This document shows positions 9,758 to 18,856 of a DNA stretch of 62,183 nt, one piece after another; the stretch's first letter is position 1; every line of letters begins with the position of its first letter. The notes under the pieces are model-generated. The model had not been told where the DNA came from and searched no databases. It was given only the letters and a program-made list of their open reading frames with translations. The translations under genes were made by a program, and so were the position numbers. Origin of the DNA: Brachionus rotundiformis (taxonomy: Eukaryota; Rotifera; Eurotatoria; Ploima; Brachionidae); the NCBI GenBank assembly GCA_016802295.1, contig JAESIW010000162.1:540227-602409 (forward strand). The letters run 5' to 3'.

Positions 9758-10812
9758 ATGGGTAGACCAGATTTTAGAGGAGGTTCACGCGGAGGTTTCC
9801 GTGGAGGCCGAGGAGGTGGCGGTGACCGCGGTGGATTCAGAGGAGGCAGAGGCGGTGGCGGCGGTGGAGGCTTCAACAGGACCCGCGATGGCGGTGTTGG
9901 TGGTCGTGGAGCTCCTCGAGGAGGTCGAGGCGGCCGAGGAGGCGCCCGCGGTGGAAAAGCTGGCCCTGGCGCTGCCAAAAAAGTGGTCGTAGAGCCACAC
10001 AGACACGCTGGTGTTTTTGTAGCACGCAGCAAAAATGACGATCTCTTGTTGACCAGAAACCTTGTGCCTGGTGACACTGTTTACAATGAAAAAAAGATCC
10101 AAGTTGATGTAAAGTGTTTTTTAATTTGCTTGCCAACCAGATAGATAAAAGAGGCTTTTGTTTTAGGGCACAAATGGAGAAAAAATAGAGTACAGAGTGT
10201 GGAATCCATTCAGATCCAAGCTGGGAGCCGCTATTTTAGGTGGTGTTGACCAAATTCACATAAAGCCAGGCGCCAAAGTGCTCTATCTTGGCGCTGCCAG
10301 TGGTACAACTGTGTCGCACGTATCCGATATTGTCGGACCTGAGGGACTTGTGTATGCAGTTGAATTCTCGCACAGATCTGGACGAGATTTGATCAACGTG
10401 GCCAAAAAAAGAACCAATATTATTCCAATCATAGAGGATGCCAGACATCCACACAAGTACAGAATGCTTGTAGGCATGGTAGATGTAATTTTTGCTGACG
10501 TAGCTCAGCCTGATCAAGCTCGTATTGTGGCGCTAAATGCTCATAACTTTTTAAAAAATGGTGGCCACTTTGTTATTTCAATTAAAGTAGAAATTTAATT
10601 ATTAAATTCTAAATTATTAAATTAAAAATATTTAATTAATTAAGGCAAGTTGCATTGACTCGACAGCGACACCAGAGGCCGTGTTCGCTTCAGAAGTTAA
10701 AAAGTTACAGTCGGAAAAATTGAAGCCCAAAGAACAATTGACGCTGGAACCTTACGAAAGAGACCATGCTGTCGTCGTTGGTGTCTATAGACCAATTAAA
10801 CAAGCTGCTTAG
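9758..10812 (+). CDS. FBL: Fibrillarin, box C/D snoRNP 2'-O-methyltransferase
   Basis: Nucleolar SAM-dependent methyltransferase that modifies rRNA 2'-hydroxyls guided by C/D snoRNAs. Three exons (9758-10108, 10167-10586, 10645-10812) give 312 residues, and both introns are 58 nt, phase 0. Residues 2-75 form a Gly/Arg-rich GAR domain. The methyltransferase domain follows with VVVEPHRHAGVF, WNPFRSKLGAAILGGVDQIH, the SAM-binding VLYLGAASGTTVSHVSD, YAVEFSHRSGRDLIN and IIPIIEDARHPHKYRMLVG, and ends with PYERDHAVVVGVYRP, all near-identical to animal fibrillarin. AATAAA begins two bases after the stop codon. Start chosen at the first ATG that leads into the GAR domain. Confidence 0.98.
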
Positions 10813-11094
10813 AATAAATAAAAGTTATAAAAAATAAAAATATTTTTTCTTTCTTTTTTTTTTTTTTTTAGTCAATTATTTTCAATTTAATAAAATTGGT
10901 AAACAATTCAGATTTTGGAAAAAAATTCCTGTAAATTAATTTTATATTTAAAAATGATAAAAAATATATTCAATAATAGATATATATGACAATAATTAAG
11001 AAGGTTAAAACTCAAAATATATTACGATTATTTGCTTAGTTATTTACTTGCTTTTGTTTATATGGAACCAAATTAATTAAATAAATTCATTAAA

Positions 11095-11480
11095 GGGTAT
11101 CGTTGGGGACATTTTTATTTAATTCCCAAATAATCTTTGCGTTTTTTGATTTTATAGAAAATTATATTTGAAAATAATGGTACAAAAACTTATTTTAACC
11201 TAAGCAAGATACAACAAGGTGTCAAAAATTCTTGTTCCAAATTTCGGTCGAAAAAAAAAATTTAATCATTAAATTTCTAATAAGATTTATAGATAGACTG
11301 ACTATTTTTGTTAAAATTTTTAAAATGATATTTTATATTTAAAATAAGTTGAACATTAAATTTGGACCACCCCACGAACCAAATAGGTATCTTCAAATTG
11401 ATCAACCATCTTTTGGATACTGTAGTTTTCTATTATTATACAATTAAGTCTCATCAATTTTAATTCTTCATTGAATTTTA
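11095..11480 (-). repeat. Inverted duplication, inner arm B' (right)
   Basis: Reverse-complement counterpart of 2660-3155. The matching landmarks are TATCGTTGGGGACATTTTTA (11099), the AATCTTTGCGTTTTTTGAT block, the truncated glycosyltransferase end and AAGTCTCATCAATTTTAATT. Small deletions make it shorter than the left arm. Confidence 0.8.
11356..11427 (-). pseudogene. Orphan 3' end of the glycosyltransferase family
   Basis: Minus-strand codons NYSIQKMVDQFEDTYLVRGVVQ, then Ile and stop, are the C-terminal 23 residues of the family with changes relative to the intact copies (V to I, A to V, H to R and G to V). Nothing upstream is retained. It mirrors the fragment at 2775-2816. Confidence 0.8.
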
Positions 11481-11653
11481 TCTATTTTTTTATTTCGACT
11501 TAGTAATATTTTGTCGCCATCTTATTTATTTATTAATTTTTATAATTTTATTTTTTTAAATTTATTTGTCAATGTCTGGACAAAAAGACAACTTTTTTTG
11601 AATTAATATAAAAGAGGAAGAGGATAAATCGGACCGAATTTTTTAGTACGTAT

Positions 11654-12001
11654 NNNNNNNNNNNNNNNNNNNNNNNNNNNNNNNNNNNNNNNNNNNNNNN
11701 NNNNNNNNNNNNNNNNNNNNNNNNNNNNNNNNNNNNNNNNNNNNNNNNNNNNNNNNNNNNNNNNNNNNNNNNNNNNNNNNNNNNNNNNNNNNNNNNNNNN
11801 NNNNNNNNNNNNNNNNNNNNNNNNNNNNNNNNNNNNNNNNNNNNNNNNNNNNNNNNNNNNNNNNNNNNNNNNNNNNNNNNNNNNNNNNNNNNNNNNNNNN
11901 NNNNNNNNNNNNNNNNNNNNNNNNNNNNNNNNNNNNNNNNNNNNNNNNNNNNNNNNNNNNNNNNNNNNNNNNNNNNNNNNNNNNNNNNNNNNNNNNNNNN
12001 N
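11654..12001. other. Assembly gap (348 N)
   Basis: A run of 348 N between the inner and outer right arms of the inverted duplication. Its position inside a near-palindromic repeat suggests that the assembler could not resolve the structure. Sequence after the gap begins with TCAGCCCCTGGTAGGATATA, which recurs inverted at about 17918-17938. Confidence 0.99.
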
Positions 12002-12199
12002 TCAGCCCCTGGTAGGATATACTGGTTTGCCCAGTTTGCTGGTTTGCCCAGTACAAGAGATAAAAGAAAACACATAACTAGCTCTACTTTTTCATTAATT
12101 TTTATTATTTCGCCAATCTTTTAAGCTCTTAAAGAATCGGATCATTAATTTAAAAAAACAATTTATTTTTAAATTCATTTTATGAATTTTTAGATAATA

Positions 12200-13081
12200 A
12201 TGAAATACTTTATTAGATTTTTTTATTTTTTAATATTTGTAATAATTTTATTTTACATCACATATTTAAAAAGAGCCAAACATTCTCAAGTATGCATTCC
12301 ATCCACTTTAGAGCCAAAATTTCCCAAAAAGTTTTCCATAGTGATTCCTTTTCATGTGAAACAATTTCAAAAAGTGATTAATCTAATGGACTCTTGGTCC
12401 CAGTTTAAACCATGTGATGCATCATTGCCAAAATTGAAAATTGACTTAATTTTTTATATTGCCAGACAAGAGGAACATATTTATGATTCAAATAAGCTAA
12501 TTAAACACAAAAATCTTGACTGCTTTGACCAAATTGATATTGTAGAATACATTTTTTTAGACCAGAAGACAGACAATCACAACCTAGGCTCGAGAATTAT
12601 GTTCGAATACATGCTAAAAGCATCAAATGAGATTTTTAATAAGCAAGAGTTTATATTTTATATGGAATCGGACACTAGACCGATCAGATCGAACTGGTTA
12701 GTTGGTTTGTACAAAGAGTGCATTAATGGGGACTTTTGGATCAAAGGAAGCATCCAGAGAGGAATTAGAATGAAAAGCTTTATTGACTCGTTCCACATAA
12801 ATGGAAATGCCATCTACAAAATTGGTGATGAGAGTTTTAGAAATTTTTATTTCAATTTAATACGACCATATTTTGACAAAATTAACTTCAGCTACGGATA
12901 TGATGGAGGAATATTCAGATTTATATATGATTTAAATAATATAGATATAATAAAGCATTTATTTCATAAATTTCAATTCAGAGGCTTTGTATACAATAGC
13001 TGCCATGCAAACTACAGTGTCCAAAAGATGGCTGATCAATTTGAAGATACCTATTTGGTTCATGGGGGTGTCCAAATTTAA
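12200..13081 (+). CDS. Putative type II membrane glycosyltransferase, copy 2
   Basis: A 293-residue intronless protein, the inverted-repeat partner of 1674-2555. It has the same N-terminal membrane anchor, the FSIVIPFHV strand and the MESDTRPIRSNW acidic motif; function is inferred only from these. The differences from copy 1 (for example I to T in the anchor, I to V and I to T just after it, and K to E in RQEEHIYD) cluster in the first third. The last two thirds are almost identical even at silent sites. The reading frame is intact, so both copies may be functional. An acceptor-like TTTTTAG lies 6 nt upstream of the ATG. Confidence 0.6.
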   Translation: MKYFIRFFYFLIFVIILFYITYLKRAKHSQVCIPSTLEPKFPKKFSIVIPFHVKQFQKVINLMDSWSQFKPCDASLPKLKIDLIFYIARQEEHIYDSNKLIKHKNLDCFDQIDIVEYIFLDQKTDNHNLGSRIMFEYMLKASNEIFNKQEFIFYMESDTRPIRSNWLVGLYKECINGDFWIKGSIQRGIRMKSFIDSFHINGNAIYKIGDESFRNFYFNLIRPYFDKINFSYGYDGGIFRFIYDLNNIDIIKHLFHKFQFRGFVYNSCHANYSVQKMADQFEDTYLVHGGVQI

Positions 13082-13180
13082 TGCTCAACTAATTTTTAAT
13101 ATCAAAAATAATTTCTAAATATATTTTTTAAGTTTTTGAATTTATTTAATTTATCTAATTTGTGTAATTTGAATAAAAAA

Positions 13181-13253
13181 AGCCCCCAGGGAGGATCGAA
13201 CTCCCGACCCCCAGTTTACAAGACTGGTGCTCTAACCACTGAGCTATGGAGGC
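13181..13253 (-). tRNA. tRNA-Thr (UGU), copy 4
   Basis: The reverse complement is identical to copies 1-3, followed on the minus strand by a T7 terminator. It faces away from copy 2 of the glycosyltransferase exactly as copy 1 does from its partner. Confidence 0.97.
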
Positions 13254-13601
13254 GTACACTAAACGCTATCTTCTTTAAAATAGTGTTAACTTTAAAAAAA
13301 CTTTTTTTGTTCTTGTTCAAACAAATTATCTTATCTATTTCTTAATCTTGAACACAATCTTTTCTAGCTATAAATTATTCAACTTATCTATAAATCTAAT
13401 TAAAATACAATGAATAACTTTGATTATTACAAAGAGAACTCATTTGCAACATTATTATCATTATTATCATTGGAGAATGAAATTTATTTTAGAGCTCAAG
13501 TTACCTTTATCTTTAAATGTTAATCGAGCTCTATCAAATTATACTTTTTTCATTTGCCAAATAAAATATATTGTTTAACAAGGATTTTGTTTAATTTAGA
13601 A
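13254..13601. other. Intergenic DNA upstream of the six-cysteine gene
   Basis: AT-rich DNA. A piece near 13375-13405 resembles part of arm B (TCTATAAATCTAATTAAAAT). No gene seen. It should hold the promoter of the next gene. Confidence 0.4.
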
Positions 13602-14930
13602 ATGTTAAACTTTTCAATTGTTCTGATCGCGGTAATTTCAGCCGCTATTGCCTTTAGAGAAGATGGCAGCATAGCTGGGTCCAGAAAACAAGTAGGTTTA
13701 CAATAATATGTGAGCTCCATCTAAATACCATAATTTTGCAGCACATTAGGCAGCTTTTGGACCAAATGGAATCCATGGAGGACACAAGTCTTCATTCAAA
13801 CAAAGAATATGATTACCAAGTAGAGCTTTTTTAAAAATGTTCATTAAATTTAATTTGTAAAATTAATTAAGAAAATTTTTGGAAGTATTGTCACCGAAGA
13901 TGGTGACAATTTGGAAACAATTTATAAGCCTAAACAAAAAAGGGTATCTAAAAATTTTAATTGTGTTTTTCTTTATCTATTTATTTATTTAATTTGTTTC
14001 CAAGTTTTTAAAAGGCATATTTGATTCATTGTTTGGCAAGTCAGAAAAAACAACAACTCAAGCACCGAGAACCTTTTGGACAACGCCGACCACTACTTCA
14101 ACAAGATATACTCGAACCCCTAGTGTTGTAAACAAAGCGACTGATGATGTTTTCTATAAACTCAAGGCCCACTGTAGTAAAAGCTATGACCTATTGTGTA
14201 TTAACAAGCGACAAGATTTGTATGATCTGGTCAAAAAATGTGACAGGCTTACCAATGGATTTTTGGTAAAAAATGAAGCCTGCGACGACGTGTTGTCAAT
14301 TTATTGCTACGTTTTTTACGAGTATTCGGTCTGTTTTGGCCGCAAGTACCGGCCTTACCAGCCAGGACAGAAAACAGCTTCCTCGACCAGTCCTACAAGA
14401 CCCAGTTCGACCAAGAGACCGATACAAATACCAGTCGTAGTGGTTACCAGCACCAAATACTCGACGCCAAGAACTTGGCCAAAAACAACTACTAAAAAGT
14501 CATCCTCTAATTTGGACAGTCCATTTGACGGACCGGTCACTTCTGTACAATATATTCAATTTTAAAACAATAAGAAATTAAATTCTTATATCTATTTATT
14601 AATTTTGTTTTCAGGTTCCCACAGATGCCAAAAAGTTAAAAGAAATAGGCGAATATTGTTTGAGCAAAAAAGATATAAACTGTGACAAAATGCTGATTTT
14701 ATTAAAGGATAAATTTAAAAAATGTGAAAAACAACCAAAGACTGACTCGAATTGCCAATCGTTTAAGATTGAGTTTTGTACAGCGTTTAGGAATTTTCCA
14801 TGCTGTCCGGATGTAATTTTTTTCCAATTTGTGTACTTATTTATCTAAAAAAATTCTTAAAAAGGTGCTTGCTGGCCGACAATGCAATGGCAAAAGCAAT
14901 AATTCTAGACGAGGCTATTTTAATTTGTAA
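13602..14930 (+). CDS. Secreted protein with two six-cysteine domains, unknown function
   Basis: Not recognised. Six phase-0 exons fit: 13602-13691, 13742-13819, 13872-13943, 14005-14544, 14615-14812 and 14865-14930 (347 residues; introns 50-70 nt). The protein opens with a signal peptide (MLNFSIVLIAVISAAIA) and a short acidic pro-like region ending in KPKQKR, a possible furin-type site. A Thr/Pro/Ser-rich stretch follows. Two Cys domains come next: the first (exon 4) has spacing C-x7-C-x13-C-x13-C-x7-C-x8-C and the second, which is exactly exon 5, has C-x7-C-x13-C-x9-C-x7-C-x7-C. A second Thr/Ser/Pro linker separates them. The shared spacing implies an internal duplication. The product is probably extracellular, disulphide-bonded and possibly O-glycosylated; nothing indicates its partner. 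Confidence 0.75.
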
Positions 14931-16075
14931 AAGAGTATATTAAAAACGTTTTGAGTGATTTTTTATAGTAAATAAATGATAATTAATTGCATTTTGTTCT
15001 ATTTTTTTTTTAAATTAAAGCATAGTTGGTGATTACTAATTAATTATATATATTAATTTATCAACTGATAAAATAAATTCTGTCTCGGACTTATTAAAGT
15101 GTTAAACAAAAATAATAAAAGATCATAAAAGCATCAGTTTATTTTAAAAAAGACAATAAAATTTTTAAAAAATAATTTTGATCATAACTTTAACTTATTT
15201 TAATGAAATTAACTATAAAAGGCCACAAAAACCCTCCTATCTTTGCATCTTACCATGCTATCCGCATTGGAAAGTTATGACTGGTTGGTTAGGACCATTT
15301 TCTTTAAAGATCTTCATCATAAACAGTGCTACTAGTCACAGATAATTGTGAAATTGGCGAGTTTAGCTTGTAACCACCACTAATTAAGCAAATTTAGAAG
15401 AAGTTTATTGCTACCAAAGTTACATTTAACCGCAGCTGCACAGTCTTTTTCTTAGTTTCTAAGAATTCAGTTCTTCCTTCCATATTGGTTGTCTTTTTAC
15501 ATAAAGCTTTCCAAATACCTCTCCCCTTCACAGGTTTTCTTTATCCATGATAGTAAATCAATGTAATAAATACTTCCCATTCTTCTCTTTATTTTTAGAG
15601 TTAAAAATAATTCTCATTTTTATTTGTATATTTAAATTTTAAAATATTTTAAGTATATAATATAAGTTTGTTTGAAATTATATTAAAATTATTTTTGCAC
15701 CTTGTTATAAAAGATAAATATTATTTTAAAAATTTGGTAAAAAGTAGCGAAAAGTTTTTTTCTCTTATTGACTAAAGACTAATTTTATTTGTTTTGTAAA
15801 CCCTAGCGAGTATTATATGATAAAATTTTTTATGCTAGTCAAACTCTTATTTAACAAACGTAAATAATTAATTAAAAAATAAAAAAAAAATTTTTTTTAA
15901 GGTTTATCATTGTGAGGTCTTTTTTTTGTTTATAAAGGGTAGTTTTAATTTATATGATGCTAAACAAAATTTGTAAAATTCAAATGTTTATCTTCTTATA
16001 AAAAATACAAAAAAAAATTTTATAAAACAAAAAATAATATTGACAGACTTTTGTTTACTTGGTTACAAATAAAAC
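14931..16075. other. Intergenic DNA, unassigned
   Basis: Mostly AT-rich. About 15215-15560 is richer in G+C and could be an eroded coding or transposon fragment, but no frame gives a recognisable motif. The right end is the 3' flank of the Tctex gene. Confidence 0.4.
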
Positions 16076-16642
16076 TTATTCAAAGTAAATGCCAAACAAG
16101 GTTACAGACACATAAATGCTGTCATTTTTATAGGTAACACTAGCCACATTGTCAAGATTGCTGTCCCATAGACACCTACTGCCGTATCTTATATCCTGTC
16201 CCTTGGCATCGGCAATAACCACATGAGATATGAGTTTGTATCTTGGCGATGCTGTGTTGAGCTGGAAGCGGGCCTCTTTCATTATTTCCTGGGATACCAA
16301 TTTGGTCAATGGTCCACATTTGCTCGCATCATAGGCTCGATTTTTCATCAACTCCTCTAACACTTCGTACAACTTGGACTCCAATTTTTCCGGCTTGAAC
16401 TTTTCCTCCTCTTCTGGCTCCATTCTGTAGGTGTTTTGCAGTTTGATTCTTGGATAAGCATTGTCCTGGCTGGACCTCCTCGAGCCCTGGGACAATGCGT
16501 GTGACATCCTCCTCGGATAAATGGACTTCCTCGCCGTTTGCCAAATTGATTGCCTTCGTTCGGCGCCTGTTTTGTTAGCATGCGCATCGTCCACAAACGA
16601 AATGGACGGTCTGCGCATTGCACCACCCTGCTTATCAGACAT
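16076..16642 (-). CDS. Tctex1-domain dynein light chain (DYNLT4/5-like)
   Basis: A 188-residue, single-exon protein. The N-terminal 70 residues are basic and Ser-rich (RRPSISF, RRQSIW, RRSSQ), like the disordered leader of TCTEX1D1/TCTEX1D4. The Tctex1 domain follows from about residue 74, with the family hallmarks NTYRMEPEEEEKFKPEKLES, CGPLTKLVSQEI, RYKLISHVVIADAKGQ, SRCLWDSNLDNVAS and the terminal SVTLFGIYFE. Such proteins bind dynein intermediate chains or cargo in cytoplasmic or ciliary dynein. Which DYNLT paralogue it is cannot be settled by eye. The minus-strand start context is CCTAGAATG: an acceptor-like AG one base before the start codon. Confidence 0.9.
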   Translation of the reverse strand: MSDKQGGAMRRPSISFVDDAHANKTGAERRQSIWQTARKSIYPRRMSHALSQGSRRSSQDNAYPRIKLQNTYRMEPEEEEKFKPEKLESKLYEVLEELMKNRAYDASKCGPLTKLVSQEIMKEARFQLNTASPRYKLISHVVIADAKGQDIRYGSRCLWDSNLDNVASVTYKNDSIYVSVTLFGIYFE

Positions 16643-18856
16643 TCTAGGTTAACAACTAATTAATTAAGAGCAAAACGAGAAAAATCAAGAAAAAAATTTT
16701 ATTTTATTTATTTTTAAAATTAAAAAGAAAATATATGTTTTTGTTCATTTCAGCTCGGAATATTGATAATTAAAGCCTAATGAGTTATTCGAGCTTGTTT
16801 AAAATACACTATATGGTTAAGTAATTTAATAATTCTTGTAGGTTAGCAACAAGAAATGAATTTAATTTGAGCGTTAAGGAGTATTTTTGTAAAGAAACAA
16901 ATCTTAATGTGTTGTTTTTGAATTTTCTCAATTATTATTATTATTGGAAACAAAAGACGACCAAAAAATAAAGTCTTAAACTTATGTTTTTAGGCAATTG
17001 AGACAAACTTTGGCAACAAAAACAAAAAAAATAATAAATAAAATAATATAAATAAAAATTTAGAAAAAAAAGCACTATTTCCAAAAATTGTAAAATTTAA
17101 TTTTAATTTTAAATAGCTTTTTTTCTTATTTTTTGGAATATATTACCCAAGACCTTTTGTCGATATTTGCTAATTATATGCTGGATTTATCAAGTTTTTT
17201 TAGTTAAAATAATAAAAATTTTGATCAAGTTAATTATTTATCAAAATAGCCATAAATATGAGTTTAAAATGCTGTATATAGTACTATAGATAGATATAAC
17301 TATACCGTTTCATTCCCTTCTTCACAGCTCTAATTAGCTTTAATTATAAATCTTTTATTTTAATTAAAATTGGATAGTATTGATTTTTAAAGCTAATAAA
17401 TCAAATTAATTTTACTGTCTCTAAAATCGATATAAAAAATAATTATTTTTTTAATTTTTATTTTTATTAACTTGACACTTGTAAAATAAAAAAAGTAAAA
17501 AGTAAAAAAAACAAAAATCAAATGAAACCCTTTGATTAGACTCAATTCAAAGCTGCGTAATTTTAAAATTAAGTTGGTAGACTTTAAATGTAATTTTCTA
17601 CTAATAAATAAATTTTTTATATATTTTTTTCTAGTCAAAATTTAATTAAAATTTAGTCGAATCTACCAAGATCTTTTATTTAATAAAATTTTTTAAATCT
17701 ATTTGGAAAACTTCTTGAAATCCAAAAGTTCGACCTGTTGTATTTTGTTCACCTGTTTGATTAAAGATCCATAATTTATTAAATAAAATTTTGAGTTATC
17801 AGTAGCGTCTAAATTTATCTTATCAAGATTATAAGTCTTTAGGATTTGTTGTTAAATAAAAAAGTAACCAAATTTAATCTTTAAAGCAAAAAATAATTAG
17901 TTGATTATTTGGCGTAAGTATATCCTACCAGGGGCTGAAATTCAGCCCTCGATTGGAGAACGAATTTAGTGATATATTCTTCTGATGGAAAATATGACAA
18001 CCAGTAACTAAGAAAACTCTTGGAAAGTTTCTGAATACATTCACTGTATTTACTGAACAAAAAGCAAACATTGTTTATCAAAGTTTAATCAGGCCTCTTT
18101 GGGATATTGCAGACCCAGTTTTGGTAGCCCAAACTAAAAAGATGCATTACCCAGCACTATTTATGGCTTTAAAATCTGCGTTCTAGTCAAAGACTTAATA
18201 GATTAGGAATGTCACCAATGATCTACAAAAAAAGACACTGAAGAGATAACTGATTGTTGAGTGATACATAGTCAGCAAGGGTTTTGGTGAAGTTTTTATT
18301 ACCACGATTTAAATTTCAGAAAAAAATTGGTAGATGCTGGTTACATAATTAAAAATTAATTTATGCTTTTTAACTATTTGATAATATTTCACCAGAAATA
18401 CTACTTTGAATAATGGTTTGTTATCGAAAAGACAGACTTTTCAAAGCATTCATACATCCACGAAAAGGAAAGATTGTAGTTAGTTAGAGCATAGATCTTT
18501 TTGGTACAAATGGTGCAAAAATGTTCAACCAATCTTAAAGTCTTTATAATTTTTGACCTAAATTTTGCTCTAAAAGCACCAATTTTTAAAGACTCTAAAT
18601 TAATTAGTATAAAAGCTTTTCTAAATTTTTTTGAAAATAATACAATTGAATAATTGATAATTTCAAAATTAAATTGTTAAAATTAAAAAGAAAAATTTTC
18701 GTTCATGAATTAAATTTTGATTAAAATTTAATCGAGTCTTTAAAAAACCTTTTATTTTTCCATTATATAATTAAAGATATTTAAAACTAAATAAAAAAAA
18801 ATATTAACTAAAAAATTATTTTTTATATTAATTTTATTTTTCATTGATAAAAAAAA
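16643..18856. other. Intergenic DNA with an eroded LINE
   Basis: The first 1.3 kb is AT-rich with no signal. A 21-bp word at 17918-17938 (GTATATCCTACCAGGGGCTG then A) is the reverse complement of the sequence next to the assembly gap. It is followed by the LINE remnant listed separately. The right end is the 3' flank of WDR75. Confidence 0.45.
17985..18560 (+). pseudogene. Eroded LINE reverse transcriptase C-terminal region
   Basis: The plus strand reads IVYQSLIRPLWDIADPVLVA, the counterpart of the (L/V)Y.S(L/M)(I/V)RP.L.YA.PVW block of non-LTR reverse transcriptases. A frameshift later comes SQRLNRLGMSPMIYKKRH, the counterpart of the RL..LGLPTL.YRR.R block. Stops and frameshifts are frequent. 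Confidence 0.6.

Larger units (their letters stand above)
10813..11653. other. Intergenic DNA up to the assembly gap
   Basis: Contains a long T tract near 10845-10869, the inverted inner arm B' (11095-11480) and AT-rich DNA leading into the run of N. No gene apart from the 3' fragment listed separately. Confidence 0.5.
12155..13253 (-). repeat. Inverted duplication, outer arm A' (right)
   Basis: Inverted copy of 1502-2602, containing glycosyltransferase copy 2, the 99-nt spacer and tRNA-Thr copy 4. Beyond the tRNA 5' end (13254 onward) similarity to the left arm ceases at once. Confidence 0.9.

Noticed and set aside
11569..12075. Two open frames across the run of N
   Set aside because: Open only because N cannot form stop codons; there are few real residues at the ends.
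13136..13345. 69-codon frame across tRNA-Thr copy 4
   Set aside because: It reads antisense through the tRNA; it is an artefact of the structural RNA sequence.
15215..15560. G+C-richer stretch suspected to be an old gene
   Set aside because: All six frames are broken by stops and none shows a recognisable motif, so no call was made.
17393..17638. 81-codon minus-strand frame
   Set aside because: Lys/Ile/Phe-rich translation of A/T tracts without motif or conserved pattern.
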